A DNA stretch of 64,000 nucleotides from Agromyces sp. 3263 (GTDB taxonomy: Bacteria > Actinomycetota > Actinomycetes > Actinomycetales > Microbacteriaceae). This document shows positions 7,763-17,182 of the stretch, one piece after another. Numbering within the stretch: the stretch's first letter is position 1; every line of letters begins with the position of its first letter. The notes beneath the pieces were generated by a model. That model saw only the letters and a list, made by a program, of their open reading frames with translations. It did not search any database and was not told where the DNA came from. The stretch covers positions 124,001 through 188,000 of the forward strand of contig NZ_JAVDUV010000002.1 of the NCBI RefSeq assembly GCF_031456545.1. Reading direction: 5' to 3'. The translations under genes were made by a program, and so were the position numbers.

Positions 7763-8767
7763 ATGGATCTCTCGGTGCTCTGGTTCTGGATCGTCGGCTT
7801 CCTCTTCGTCGGCTACTTCGTGCTCGACGGCTTCGACTTCGGGGTGGGCATGTCGCTCCCGTTCCTCGGCAGGGACGACACCGACCGGCGCGTGCTCATC
7901 AACACGATCGGTCCGGTGTGGGACCTCAACGAGACGTGGGTGATCGTGGCGGGGGCGTCGTTGTTCGCGGCCTTCCCCGAGTGGTACGCCACGTTGTTCT
8001 CGGGCTTCTACCTCGCGCTGCTGCTCATCCTCCTCGCGCTCATCGCGCGCGGGGTCTCGTTCGAGTACCGCCACCAGCGGCCCGAGTCGAGGTGGAAGGC
8101 GTGGTTCGACGGCATGATCGTCGTCGGGTCGGCGGTGCCCGCGTTCCTCTGGGGCGTGGCCTTCGCGAACATCGTGCAGGGCGTGCCGCTCGACGCCGAC
8201 CACAACTACACGGGCACGCTGTTCGACCTGCTCAATCCCTACGCGCTCCTCGGCGGGCTCACCACGTTGCTGCTCTTCTTCACCCACGGCGTCGTGTTCG
8301 TGTCGCTCAAGACCGAGGGCGACCTGCGGGAGCGCGCACGCCGGCTCGCCGGGCGCTCGGGTGTCGCGACGATCGTGGTCGCCGCGGTCTTCCTGCTCTG
8401 GACCGGCCTCGCGTCGGGCACGCCGTGGTTCTGGATCCTGGCGGCGGTCGCGGCCGTCGCCCTCATCGCGGGGTGGCTGGCCAACCGCCGCCGTGCGGAA
8501 GGCGTGGCGTTCACGATGCTCGCCGTGACGATCGCGGCGGCGGTGTTCGCGCTCTTCGCGTCGCTCTTCCCCGACGTGATGCCCGCCTCGAACGACCCGG
8601 CGAACAGCCTCACGGTGGCCAATGCGTCGAGCACGGACTACACGCTCACCGTCATGAGCTGGCTGGCCCTCGTCGCCCTCCCGCTGGTGCTGGCCTACCA
8701 GGGGTGGACGTACTGGGTGTTCCGGAAGCGCGTGACGCGTGCCGGCATCGAGGCAGCGGTGCACTGA
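7763..8767 (+). CDS. cydB: Cytochrome bd oxidase subunit II
   Basis: A 334-residue partner of CydA with eight to nine membrane spans. The opening LWFWIVGFLFVGYFVLDGFDFGVG and NTIGPVWDLNETWVI are typical CydB signatures. ATG 7763 is chosen over the in-frame GTG 7757, because AGGAGG (7749-7754) is eight bases from the ATG but only two from the GTG. It follows cydA by twelve bases and precedes cydD by four, so the four genes form one operon. Confidence 0.95.
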   Translation: MDLSVLWFWIVGFLFVGYFVLDGFDFGVGMSLPFLGRDDTDRRVLINTIGPVWDLNETWVIVAGASLFAAFPEWYATLFSGFYLALLLILLALIARGVSFEYRHQRPESRWKAWFDGMIVVGSAVPAFLWGVAFANIVQGVPLDADHNYTGTLFDLLNPYALLGGLTTLLLFFTHGVVFVSLKTEGDLRERARRLAGRSGVATIVVAAVFLLWTGLASGTPWFWILAAVAAVALIAGWLANRRRAEGVAFTMLAVTIAAAVFALFASLFPDVMPASNDPANSLTVANASSTDYTLTVMSWLALVALPLVLAYQGWTYWVFRKRVTRAGIEAAVH

Positions 8768-8771
8768 GCGC

Positions 8772-10418
8772 GTGAAGCCCCTCGATCCCCGTCTCATCCG
8801 CCGGTCGCGTGCCGCGCGGCGGTTCCTCCTCGCCGGCGCGCTGCTCGCGGCGGTGCAGGCCTCCGCCATCATCGCCTTCGCCTGGGCGCTCTCGTCGCTG
8901 GTGGCCGGCCTCATCGACGGCATGCGGATGCCGCAGGCGTCGCCGCTCATCGGGATCCTCGTCGTCGCGGCATCCGCCCGGGCCGTCGGCGCCTGGGGCT
9001 GGGACGTCGTGGGCTCGGCCGGCGCGATGCGGGTGAAGGCGGAACTGCGAGGCGACCTGCTCGGCGCGCTCGAGACACGGCCGAGTGGCGTCCCGGGGTT
9101 CCCGACGTCGCGCATCGCCACGCTGCTCGGGCCGGGCCTCGAGGCACTCGACGAGTACTTCGGTCGCTACCTGCCGCAGCTCGTGCTGACCGTGGTCGCG
9201 ACCTCCGCCTGCGTCGTGGCCGTGTGGGTCGCCGACCCGCTGTCGGGCCTCGTGCTCGTCATCGTGCTGCCGCTCATCCCGGTCTTCATGGCGCTCATCG
9301 GCATGGCGACCGGCGCCGTGCAACGCCGGCAGTGGGAGAGTCTCGCCTCGCTCTCACGGGGGTTCCTCGAGGTGGTCGGCGGGCTGTCGACGCTCATCCT
9401 CTTCGGCCGCGCCGATCGCCAGGTCGAGCGGATCCGTGCGGTCACCGACGACTACCGCCGGCGCACGATGACGGTGCTGCGGATCACCTTCCTCTCCGGG
9501 TTCACCCTCGAGTTCGCCGCGAGCCTCTCGGTCGCGATCGTCGCCGTGTCGATCGGGCTGCGGCTCGTCGCCGGCGACCTCACCCTGGCGCCCGGCCTCT
9601 TCGTGCTCGTGCTCGCACCCGAGGTCTTCCTGCCGCTGCGCAACGTCGGCGCGGCCTTCCACGCGTCGTCGGCAGGGGTCGCGGCGTCGGGCGACGCGTT
9701 CGACCTCCTGACCGCGGCCGAGCGGCCGGCTGACCCTCGCGCGGTGGCCGAGCCGTCGCGGCGGGACGTCGACGACGCTTCCGTCGGCACCGACGATCGC
9801 GGGCTCGTCATCGACGATCTCCGCGTGCGGCGTGGCGACCGGCCGGTGCTCGACGGGTTCCACCTCGCAGTCCGGCCCGGCGAGTTCGTCGCGGTCACGG
9901 GGGAGAGCGGATCGGGCAAGTCGAGCCTCCTCGCCGCGCTCCTGGGCTTCGCGGACGCCGGCGGATACGTGCGACTCGACGGGCGACGGCTGGACGGCGA
10001 CCGATCGGGGATCGCGTGGGCGGGGCAGGCGCCGACGCTCCTCGCGGGATCCATCGCCGAGAACGTGCGACTGGGCGACGAGGACGCCGATCGGCGACTG
10101 CTCGGGCGCGCGCTCGGGCTGGCCGGCGTGGAACTGGACCCCGACCGCGTGCTCGGGCCCGACGGCGGCGGCCTCTCGGGTGGCCAGGCGCAACGAGTCG
10201 CGACCGCGCGGGCGATCCATCGCCTCCTCGCCCGCAACGGCCGACTGCTGCTGCTCGACGAGCCCGCCTCCGCGCAGGATCCCGACCGCGAGGCGGCCCT
10301 GGGCGAGCACCTCCGCGAGCTCGCCCGGGACGGCCGGGTCGTGCTCGTGACCACGCATCGGTCGGCACTGGCCGAGGCTGCCGATCGCACCATCGACCTG
10401 GCGGTGGCGTATGCGTGA
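8772..10418 (+). CDS. cydD: CydD subunit of the CydDC heterodimeric ABC exporter
   Basis: A 548-residue half transporter: six membrane spans in the first 310 residues, then an ATPase domain with Walker A GESGSGKSS, signature LSGGQAQRVATARA and Walker B LLLLDEPASAQD. CydDC exports reduced thiols (cysteine, glutathione-like compounds) and binds haem, and is needed to assemble cytochrome bd; which thiol this mycothiol-type organism would export is unknown. It overlaps cydC by eight bases. In some actinobacteria cydC and cydD are fused; here they are separate. Confidence 0.92.
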   Translation: MKPLDPRLIRRSRAARRFLLAGALLAAVQASAIIAFAWALSSLVAGLIDGMRMPQASPLIGILVVAASARAVGAWGWDVVGSAGAMRVKAELRGDLLGALETRPSGVPGFPTSRIATLLGPGLEALDEYFGRYLPQLVLTVVATSACVVAVWVADPLSGLVLVIVLPLIPVFMALIGMATGAVQRRQWESLASLSRGFLEVVGGLSTLILFGRADRQVERIRAVTDDYRRRTMTVLRITFLSGFTLEFAASLSVAIVAVSIGLRLVAGDLTLAPGLFVLVLAPEVFLPLRNVGAAFHASSAGVAASGDAFDLLTAAERPADPRAVAEPSRRDVDDASVGTDDRGLVIDDLRVRRGDRPVLDGFHLAVRPGEFVAVTGESGSGKSSLLAALLGFADAGGYVRLDGRRLDGDRSGIAWAGQAPTLLAGSIAENVRLGDEDADRRLLGRALGLAGVELDPDRVLGPDGGGLSGGQAQRVATARAIHRLLARNGRLLLLDEPASAQDPDREAALGEHLRELARDGRVVLVTTHRSALAEAADRTIDLAVAYA

Positions 10419-12243
10419 CGCGGCCTCCGACCTGCACCCGGCCGCGATCGGGCGCGGATCGTCGTCGGACACCGCCGCCGCGACGCGCGCCATGCTGCGC
10501 CGGGCCGTGCCGCCCCCGCGACGGCTGCTCCCGGCCATCCTCCTGGGCATCGCGTCGGCGGCGTCGAGCGTCGCGCTGCTCGCCTGCTCGGCGTGGCTCA
10601 TCGCCCGCGCGGCCGAGCAGCCGCCCGTGCTCTACCTCTCGCTCGGCATCGTCGGCGTGCGCGCCTTCGCCCTCGGACGCGCCGCCTTCCGCTACCTCGA
10701 GCGGCTCACCGGCCACGACGCGTCCTTCCGACAGCTCGCCTCCATCAGGGCCGGCATCTTCGAACGGATGCTGCCCCTCGCGCCCGACGCGCTCGCGTCC
10801 AGCCGGCGCGGCGATCTCCTCGCCCGGTTCGTCGACGACGTCGACGAGCTGCAGAACGTGCCGCTCCGCGTGGTGCAGCCGCTGGTGAGCGCCCTCGTCG
10901 TGCTCGCCGTCGCAGTGGCGGGGATCGCGTTCCTCGCCCCGGCGTCGGCGCTGGCGGTGCTCGGATGCCTCGTGGCGGGCATCGGGACGACGCTCCTCGT
11001 GCAGCGGGGCGGGGCGCGGCTCGCGGAACGCGACCTCGCCCCGCTGCGCGGCGAGCTCCAGGCCGCCGTGGTCGAGCACGTGCGGGCGCTCGACGTGCTC
11101 ATCGCGTTCGACGCCGCAGGAGCGGGACGCCGGCGGATCGAGCAGCTCGGCGAGCGGCTCGCGAGGGCGACGCGCGCCAGGGCAGCTGCGACCGGAGCGG
11201 CCTCCGCGGCCATGTCGGCCGTGGGAGGGATCGCGGTCGCCGCGAGCCTCGTCGCCGCCGCACCACTGCTGGAAGGCGGCCGCATCGACGGACCGACCTT
11301 CGCGGTGCTGTGCCTCGTGCCGCTCGCCATCGCCGAGGTCGCCGGAGCCGTCCCGCTGGCGGTGACCGCACGGCGCCTCAGCAGGGCGAGCGCCGAGCGG
11401 GTGGCGCACGCGGTTCCCGCCACCGTGCCTCCTGAGGTGCCCGCGCCGCCCCTGCATCCCCTCGCGGCGCCTGAGATGTCGCCCCCGGCGATCGAGCTGC
11501 GCGGCCTCCGGGCCGGCTGGCCCGCGGTGGAGGAGCGGTCCGGGCCGGGCGACGAGCCGGCCGCGGCATCCGCCGGTGCCGCTGCGCTCGATGGGCTCGA
11601 CCTGACGATCGCACCGGGAGAGCGGCTGCTCGTGCGCGGCGCCTCGGGCGCGGGGAAGACGACGCTCGCGCATGTGCTCGTGCGGTTCCTCGCGTACCGG
11701 GGGTCGTACCGGATCGGCGGCGTCGAGGCATCCGAGCTGGAACCCGCGGGCGTACGCCGCCTGGTGGGCCTCGTCGAGCAGCGACCGTGGCTCTTCGACG
11801 AGGACGTGCGCCAGAACCTGCTGTTCGCCCGCGACACCGCGACCGACGACGACCTGCTCGACGTGCTCGATCGGGTGGGCCTGCGGGAGTGGCTCGATGA
11901 GCGCGGCGGCCTCGGCGCGCGGGTGGGGGAGCGCGGCGCCCTCGTGTCGGGCGGACAGGCGCAACGACTCGCGCTCGCGAGGGCGATGCTCGCCGACTTC
12001 CCGATCCTGGTGCTCGACGAGCCGACCGCGAGCGTCGACCCGGCACGTGCCGATGCGCTGCTGCGCGACCTGACCGACGCCGCGGGGCGATCGGGCCGCA
12101 CGGTCGTCGTGATCTCGCACGGCGCGGTCGATGAGCGCCTCGTCGATCGCACGATCGAGCTCTGCGACGGTCGCGCGATCGAGACCTCTCGCGGTCCGGG
12201 GCCGCTCGTCGCCAACTCCGGGGGAGCCGCGCGCGAGCCATAG
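10411..12243 (+). CDS. cydC: CydC subunit of the CydDC heterodimeric ABC exporter
   Basis: A 610-residue half transporter. Membrane spans occupy roughly residues 35-330, including the FRYLERLTGHDASFRQL segment typical of CydC. The ATPase part has Walker A GASGAGKTT, signature VSGGQAQRLALARAM and Walker B ILVLDEPTASVD. Between the two lies an unusually Pro/Ala-rich stretch (about 335-390, with VPPEVPAPPLHPLAAPE) that looks like a disordered insertion. ATG 10411 overlaps cydD's end. Its TAG (12241-12243) is at the same time the first half of the probable -10 hexamer of pabB. Confidence 0.92.
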   Translation: MRDAASDLHPAAIGRGSSSDTAAATRAMLRRAVPPPRRLLPAILLGIASAASSVALLACSAWLIARAAEQPPVLYLSLGIVGVRAFALGRAAFRYLERLTGHDASFRQLASIRAGIFERMLPLAPDALASSRRGDLLARFVDDVDELQNVPLRVVQPLVSALVVLAVAVAGIAFLAPASALAVLGCLVAGIGTTLLVQRGGARLAERDLAPLRGELQAAVVEHVRALDVLIAFDAAGAGRRRIEQLGERLARATRARAAATGAASAAMSAVGGIAVAASLVAAAPLLEGGRIDGPTFAVLCLVPLAIAEVAGAVPLAVTARRLSRASAERVAHAVPATVPPEVPAPPLHPLAAPEMSPPAIELRGLRAGWPAVEERSGPGDEPAAASAGAAALDGLDLTIAPGERLLVRGASGAGKTTLAHVLVRFLAYRGSYRIGGVEASELEPAGVRRLVGLVEQRPWLFDEDVRQNLLFARDTATDDDLLDVLDRVGLREWLDERGGLGARVGERGALVSGGQAQRLALARAMLADFPILVLDEPTASVDPARADALLRDLTDAAGRSGRTVVVISHGAVDERLVDRTIELCDGRAIETSRGPGPLVANSGGAAREP

Positions 12244-12246
12244 GCT
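12241..12246 (+). promoter_or_regulatory. Candidate -10 box of pabB
   Basis: TAGGCT, six bases before ATG 12253. It includes the cydC stop codon, so pabB may have its own leaderless promoter despite a nine-base gap to cydC. Confidence 0.35.
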
Positions 12247-12252
12247 GAGGGG

Positions 12253-13692
12253 ATGCCGCGTCGCATCCGCACCCGCCCGCTCGCCGCGTGGCGCGACCCC
12301 GAGGCGGTCTTCCGCGCACGGTACGCGGATGCCCCGTACGCGGTGTGGCTCGACGGCGGCGCCGATGCCATCACCGGCATCAGCGTGATCGCGACGGCGC
12401 ACGCCGGCAGCGTGTTCGTGACGGCGGATGCCGCGGCCGGCACCGTCACCCGGTCGACGCCGCTCGGGCCGGCGCCCAGCGGCGCGACCTCGCCCGGGTC
12501 GGTGTTCGACGTGCTCGGGGAACGGCTGCCCGGCAGGGTGGACGTGGCCGGGGTGCATGCGGGCGAAGCGGGACCGCTGGGCTGGTTCGGGTGGTTCGGC
12601 TACGAACTCGGCGCGAGCCTGAACGACGTGCCGGCGTCGAGGGCCGACACTCCGGATGCCGCGTTCCTCTTCATCGACCGCGCCATCGTGTTCGATCACG
12701 CCGCGCGCACCGTGCGGCTCGCCTGGATCGCCGACGACGGCACCGAGACCGCCGACGCAGGTGCGGCGTGGGCTGCGCACCTCGCCGCGGAGCTCGATGC
12801 GCTGCCTGCGGCGTCCGGACCGTCGTCGGGCAGCGCGCCGGTCGCGCATGCCGCGAGCGTGCGCTGGCGACACGACCCCGACCGATACGCGCAGCTCATC
12901 GCCGCATGCCAGGCCGCGATCGTGCGCGGCGATGCCTACCAGCTGTGCCTCACGAACCGCGTCGACGTCGACGCCCGGCCCGACGCGGCGGCGACCTATC
13001 TCGCGCTGCGGGAATCGAGCCCCAGCCACCACGGCGGGTACCTCCGGTTCGACGACGTCGCCCTGCTCAGCGCCTCGCCCGAGCTGTTCCTGCACGTGGA
13101 CGCCGACGGGATCGTCTCGACGAAGCCGATGAAGGGCACCCGTCCGCGGGGAGCCGATCCGCGACGCGACGACGAGCTGCGCCGGGAGCTGCTCGCCAGT
13201 GACAAGGAACGCGCCGAGAACCTCATGATCGTCGACCTCATGCGCAACGACCTCGGTCGCGTCGCCGAACTCGGCACCGTCACGGTGACGAGCCTGCTCG
13301 AGGTCGAGGAGTACGCCCACGTGCACCAGCTCGTCTCGACCGTGCAGGCTCGGCTGCGGCATCCGCTCACCGCGCTCGACGTCGTGCGGGCGGCCTTCCC
13401 CGCCGGCTCGATGACGGGCGCCCCGAAGCGGAGCGCCATGTCGATCCTGCACGAGCTCGAAGCGGGCCCGCGGGGCGTGTACTCGGGCACGTTCGGCTAC
13501 CTCGGCATCGACGGCACCGCCGACCTCGCGATGGTCATCCGCTCCATCGTGCTGACGCCGTCGGGCGCGAGCATCGGCACCGGCGGCGGCATCACGGCGC
13601 TCTCCGTCGCGGCCGAGGAGATCGAGGAGACGCGCGTCAAGGCGCGGGCGCTGCTCGCCGTCCTGCTCGGGGCGTCCACTCCCACGGAGTGA
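12253..13692 (+). CDS. pabB: Aminodeoxychorismate synthase component I
   Basis: A 479-residue chorismate-utilising enzyme that would make 4-amino-4-deoxychorismate for folate synthesis, with ammonia from a PabA-type amidotransferase encoded elsewhere. The motif KPMKGTRPRG (about 291) has lysine where anthranilate and isochorismate synthases have alanine (PIAGT); this lysine is the diagnostic PabB nucleophile. DLMRNDLGR (about 328) and GSMTGAPKRSAM (about 385) are the remaining chorismate-binding motifs. The N-terminal domain is shorter than in TrpE and its tryptophan-binding motif is not evident. Nine bases separate it from cydC, which is functionally unrelated. Confidence 0.88.
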   Translation: MPRRIRTRPLAAWRDPEAVFRARYADAPYAVWLDGGADAITGISVIATAHAGSVFVTADAAAGTVTRSTPLGPAPSGATSPGSVFDVLGERLPGRVDVAGVHAGEAGPLGWFGWFGYELGASLNDVPASRADTPDAAFLFIDRAIVFDHAARTVRLAWIADDGTETADAGAAWAAHLAAELDALPAASGPSSGSAPVAHAASVRWRHDPDRYAQLIAACQAAIVRGDAYQLCLTNRVDVDARPDAAATYLALRESSPSHHGGYLRFDDVALLSASPELFLHVDADGIVSTKPMKGTRPRGADPRRDDELRRELLASDKERAENLMIVDLMRNDLGRVAELGTVTVTSLLEVEEYAHVHQLVSTVQARLRHPLTALDVVRAAFPAGSMTGAPKRSAMSILHELEAGPRGVYSGTFGYLGIDGTADLAMVIRSIVLTPSGASIGTGGGITALSVAAEEIEETRVKARALLAVLLGASTPTE

Positions 13693-13785
13693 GTAGGCTA
13701 AAGGTTCGGTGCGTCGCGTTCCGGCGCGCCCGCAGCACGATGTGCGGAGCGATCCCCCCGCAGCACACACACGATTGAGAGTCAC

Positions 13786-16365
13786 GTGGCACACGATCAC
13801 GACCCCGCCCCCGCCGACGCCGAGACCGGCGCCTACGACTTCGCCGCGATCCAGGCGAAGTGGCTTCCCGTGTGGGACGAACTCCAGCCGTTCCGCGCAG
13901 GCCGCCCCGGCGAGACCAAGCCGCGCAAGTACATCCTCGACATGTTCCCCTACCCGTCCGGCGACCTGCACATGGGCCACGCCGAGGCGTTCGGCTACGG
14001 CGACACGGTCGCGCGGTACTGGCGCCATCAGGGCTTCGACGTGCTGCACCCCGTCGGCTGGGACTCGTTCGGCCTGCCCGCCGAGAACGCGGCCATCAAG
14101 CGCGGCATCGACCCGCGCGGCTGGACCTACGACAACATCGAGCAGCAGAAGCGCTCCTTCCGCCAGTACGCGCCGTCGTTCGACTGGTCGCGCGAGCTGC
14201 ACACCAGCGATCCCGAGTACTACAAGTGGAACCAGTGGCTGTTCCTGAAGCTCTACGAGAAGGGCATCGCGTACCGCAAGGCCGGTCTCGTGAACTGGTG
14301 CCCCAACGACCAGACCGTGCTCGCCAACGAGCAGGTGGTCGACGGGCACTGCGAGCGCTGCGGCTTCATCGTGACGAAGAAGGCGCTCACGCAGTGGTAC
14401 TTCCGCGTCACCGACTACGCCGACCGCCTCCTCGACGACCTGAATCAGCTCGAGGGCTCGTGGCCGTCGAAGGTCGTCACGATGCAGCGCAACTGGATCG
14501 GCCGGTCGTCGGGTGCCGACGTGGACTTCGAGATCGAGGGCCGCGACGAGCGGGTGACGGTGTTCACGACGCGCCCCGACACGTTGTACGGCGCCACGTT
14601 CATGGTCGTCGCACCCGACTCGGAGCTCGCCGCCGAGCTCGCGTCGGGGGCGTCCGACGCGGTGCGCGGCCGGTTCCAGGATTACCTCGACTCGGTGCGG
14701 GGCGAGAGCGACATCGACCGTCTGTCCACCGAACGGCCCAAGACCGGCGTGTTCCTCGAGCGGTACGCCGTGAACCCGGTGAACGGCGAGCGCCTGCCCA
14801 TCTGGGCCGCCGACTACGTGCTGGCCGACTACGGGCACGGCGCGATCATGGCCGTGCCCGCGCACGACCAGCGCGACCTCGACTTCGCACGCGCGTTCGA
14901 CCTGCCCGTGCGCGTGGTGGTCGACACGAACGCTCCAGTCACGGGGGTCATCCCGGTGATCCACCTCGACGAGCAGGGCGAGCCGATCCTGCCCGACGAC
15001 CTGCCCGCCGTCGACCCCGCCTCGACCGGCATCGCCCTCGCCGGAGAAGGGCGCCTCATCAACTCGGGTCCGCTCGACGGGCTCTCGAAGTCGAACGCGA
15101 TCCGCCGCATCATCGAGGTGCTCGAGCAGCGCGGAACCGGCCGCGCCGCGAAGAACTTCCGCCTCCGCGATTGGCTCATCTCACGCCAGCGGTACTGGGG
15201 CACGCCCATCCCGATCATCCACTGCGCCGAGTGCGGCGAGGTCCCGGTGCCCGAGAGCGACCTGCCCGTGCGCCTGCCCGATGCCGCCGGCCTCGACCTC
15301 AAGCCGAAGGGCACCAGCCCGCTCGGCGCGGCCGAGGACTGGGTGAACGTCGCCTGCCCGAACTGCGGCGGGGCGGCCCGTCGCGACTCCGACACGATGG
15401 ACACGTTCGTCGACAGCTCGTGGTACTACCTGCGTTACCTCAACCCGAACGACGACACGAAGCCGTTCGACATGGCAGAAGCCGAGAAGTGGCTGCCGGT
15501 CGACCAGTACGTCGGCGGCGTCGAGCACGCCATCCTGCACCTGCTCTACTCCCGCTTCATCACCAAGGTGCTCTTCGACCTCGGGTACCTGAGCTTCACC
15601 GAGCCGTTCACCTCCCTGCTGAACCAGGGCATGGTCATCATGGACGGCACGAAGATGTCGAAGTCGAAGGGCAACCTGGTCGAGTTCGCGAGCGAACTGG
15701 GCGCGCACGGCGCCGACGCGCTGCGCGTGACGTTGGCGTTCGCCGGGCCCCCCGAGGACGACATCGACTGGGCGGATGTCTCGCCCGTCGGGGCGGCGAA
15801 GTTCCTCGCCCGCGCCTGGCGCATCTCGGGCGAGGTCTCGTCCACCCCGGACGTCGAGTGGAAGACGGGCGACGCCGGGCTCCGCCGGCTGACGCATCGT
15901 CTGCTGGCGGACGCGCCCGGCTTGGTCGAGGCGTTCAAGTTCAACGTCGTCGTGGCGCGCCTGATGGAGCTCGTCAACGCGACCCGCAAGGTCATCGACT
16001 CGGGCGCCGGTCCTGCCGACGCCGCCGTGCGCGAGGCCGCCGAGGTGACGGCCATGATCCTCGACCTGTTCGCTCCGTACACCGCCGAGGACATGTGGGA
16101 GCGGCTCGGCTACCAGCCGAGCGTGGCGCTCGTGCCGTGGCGCAAGGCCGATCCGGCGCTCCTCGTCGAGGAGTCGGTCACCGCGATCGTGCAGGTCGAC
16201 GGCAAGGTGCGCGACCGGCTCGAGGTGTCGCCGAAGATCGCGGCCGACGAGCTTGAGGCGCTCGCGCGTGCGTCGGCCGCCGTGGCTCGCGCCGTCGGCG
16301 AGCGCGAGATCGTCAACGTCATCGTGCGCGCCCCCCGGCTCGTGAACATCGCGACGCGCGGCTGA
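13786..16365 (+). CDS. leuS: Leucyl-tRNA synthetase
   Basis: An 859-residue class Ia synthetase that charges tRNA-Leu and edits mischarged products. The HIGH box appears as LHMGHAEA (about 60-66) after [12 protein letters not shown], and KMSKSKGN (about 623-630) is the second signature. The CP1 editing insertion spans about 230-420, with [13 protein letters not shown] and a conserved aspartate in [10 protein letters not shown] zinc-like CxxC pair is visible (CERC, and later CAEC/CPNC). The start GTG 13786 gives VAHDHDPAP. Monocistronic, with neighbours 93 and 99 bases away. The dispersed octamer CGGATGCC is absent from this gene. Confidence 0.97.
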   Translation: MAHDHDPAPADAETGAYDFAAIQAKWLPVWDELQPFRAGRPGETKPRKYILDMFPYPSGDLHMGHAEAFGYGDTVARYWRHQGFDVLHPVGWDSFGLPAENAAIKRGIDPRGWTYDNIEQQKRSFRQYAPSFDWSRELHTSDPEYYKWNQWLFLKLYEKGIAYRKAGLVNWCPNDQTVLANEQVVDGHCERCGFIVTKKALTQWYFRVTDYADRLLDDLNQLEGSWPSKVVTMQRNWIGRSSGADVDFEIEGRDERVTVFTTRPDTLYGATFMVVAPDSELAAELASGASDAVRGRFQDYLDSVRGESDIDRLSTERPKTGVFLERYAVNPVNGERLPIWAADYVLADYGHGAIMAVPAHDQRDLDFARAFDLPVRVVVDTNAPVTGVIPVIHLDEQGEPILPDDLPAVDPASTGIALAGEGRLINSGPLDGLSKSNAIRRIIEVLEQRGTGRAAKNFRLRDWLISRQRYWGTPIPIIHCAECGEVPVPESDLPVRLPDAAGLDLKPKGTSPLGAAEDWVNVACPNCGGAARRDSDTMDTFVDSSWYYLRYLNPNDDTKPFDMAEAEKWLPVDQYVGGVEHAILHLLYSRFITKVLFDLGYLSFTEPFTSLLNQGMVIMDGTKMSKSKGNLVEFASELGAHGADALRVTLAFAGPPEDDIDWADVSPVGAAKFLARAWRISGEVSSTPDVEWKTGDAGLRRLTHRLLADAPGLVEAFKFNVVVARLMELVNATRKVIDSGAGPADAAVREAAEVTAMILDLFAPYTAEDMWERLGYQPSVALVPWRKADPALLVEESVTAIVQVDGKVRDRLEVSPKIAADELEALARASAAVARAVGEREIVNVIVRAPRLVNIATRG

Positions 16366-16452
16366 CCTGCCGACTCCTCCTCGACAGCGGTCGGCCTCGC
16401 TGAGCGCTGCGGGGCTGGAGCGCTGCACGACCGGATGATGCGGTCGCCCTCG

Positions 16453-16458
16453 TAGCGT
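16453..16458 (+). promoter_or_regulatory. Candidate -10 box of comEA
   Basis: TAGCGT followed by six bases and ATG 16465; no Shine-Dalgarno sequence is seen, so a leaderless message is likely. Confidence 0.35.
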
Positions 16459-16464
16459 GCGGGC

Positions 16465-17181
16465 ATGCCCGCGAGCCGAGACCACCCGTTCGACGCACTC
16501 GACCCGGCCGCCCGACGCGCGACGCCGCGCGCGCGGGTGGCCATCGGCGCGGCGGTGGTGCTCTTCATCGCGGCGGTCGCCGCGGCAGCGCTCATGTCGT
16601 TCGTCGCGAGCGGCGGCGGCATGCAGGAACGCGTCGTGGCGACGGGCGGGCCGGGTGCCGGCGATGGGTCGGGGCCGGCGTCGGGGTCGGCGTCGGGCTC
16701 CGCACGGGCATCGACCGCCGTCGGGGTCGAGACGACCCCCGTGCTCGTGCACGTGCTCGGAGCCGTCGTGCGCCCCGGGCTCGTCGAGCTGCACCCCGGC
16801 GACCGCGTCGTCGACGCCGTGGCCGCGGCGGGCGGCTTCACCCCCGATGCCGACCCCGCCGGCGTCAATCTGGCCCGGCCGGTGGCTGACGGCGAGCAGC
16901 TCGTGGTCTTCGCGGTCGGCCAGGTTCCACCTCCGTCCGCCCCGGGCGGCACGGGGGCGGCGAGCGCGACGGGCGGCGGGCCGGCCGACGGCCTCGTGCA
17001 CCTGAACACCGCCGATGTGGCGGCCCTCGACACCCTGCCCAGGATCGGGCCTGCGCTGGCCCAGCGCATCATCGACTGGCGCGCTGCGAACGGTCCGTTC
17101 ACGAGCGTCGACCAGCTCCTCGACGTGGCCGGCATCGGCGACGCGGTCTTCTCCGGCCTCGCCGACAAGGTCGCGCTCTGA
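16465..17181 (+). CDS. comEA: ComEA-like DNA-binding protein (SLBB + helix-hairpin-helix)
   Basis: A 238-residue membrane-anchored protein of the DNA-uptake apparatus. One transmembrane helix (about 25-48, VAIGAAVVLFIAAVAAAALMS) is followed by a Gly/Ser-rich linker, an SLBB domain (about 92-155, VLVHVLGAVVRPGLVELHPG) and a C-terminal tandem helix-hairpin-helix (about 175-238, LNTADVAALDTLPRIGPALAQRI). In competent Bacillus and Deinococcus, ComEA binds incoming duplex DNA and hands it to ComEC. It is directly followed by comEC with a one-base gap. Confidence 0.9.
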   Translation: MPASRDHPFDALDPAARRATPRARVAIGAAVVLFIAAVAAAALMSFVASGGGMQERVVATGGPGAGDGSGPASGSASGSARASTAVGVETTPVLVHVLGAVVRPGLVELHPGDRVVDAVAAAGGFTPDADPAGVNLARPVADGEQLVVFAVGQVPPPSAPGGTGAASATGGGPADGLVHLNTADVAALDTLPRIGPALAQRIIDWRAANGPFTSVDQLLDVAGIGDAVFSGLADKVAL

Positions 17182-17182
17182 C

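Noticed and set aside
6310..8775. An 821-codon frame on the plus strand beginning ATG 6310
   Set aside because: It overlaps cydA and cydB in another frame and is Arg/His/Pro-rich; cydA and cydB are unambiguous.
9895..14964. A 1689-codon open frame on the minus strand
   Set aside because: It is antisense to cydD, cydC, pabB and leuS, all of which have complete family motifs. Its translation is dominated by Arg, His, Asp and Val in the pattern of high-G+C antisense frames.
16366..16464. Repeated GAGCGCTGC words between leuS and comEA as a terminator
   Set aside because: They are direct repeats and do not form a convincing long stem.
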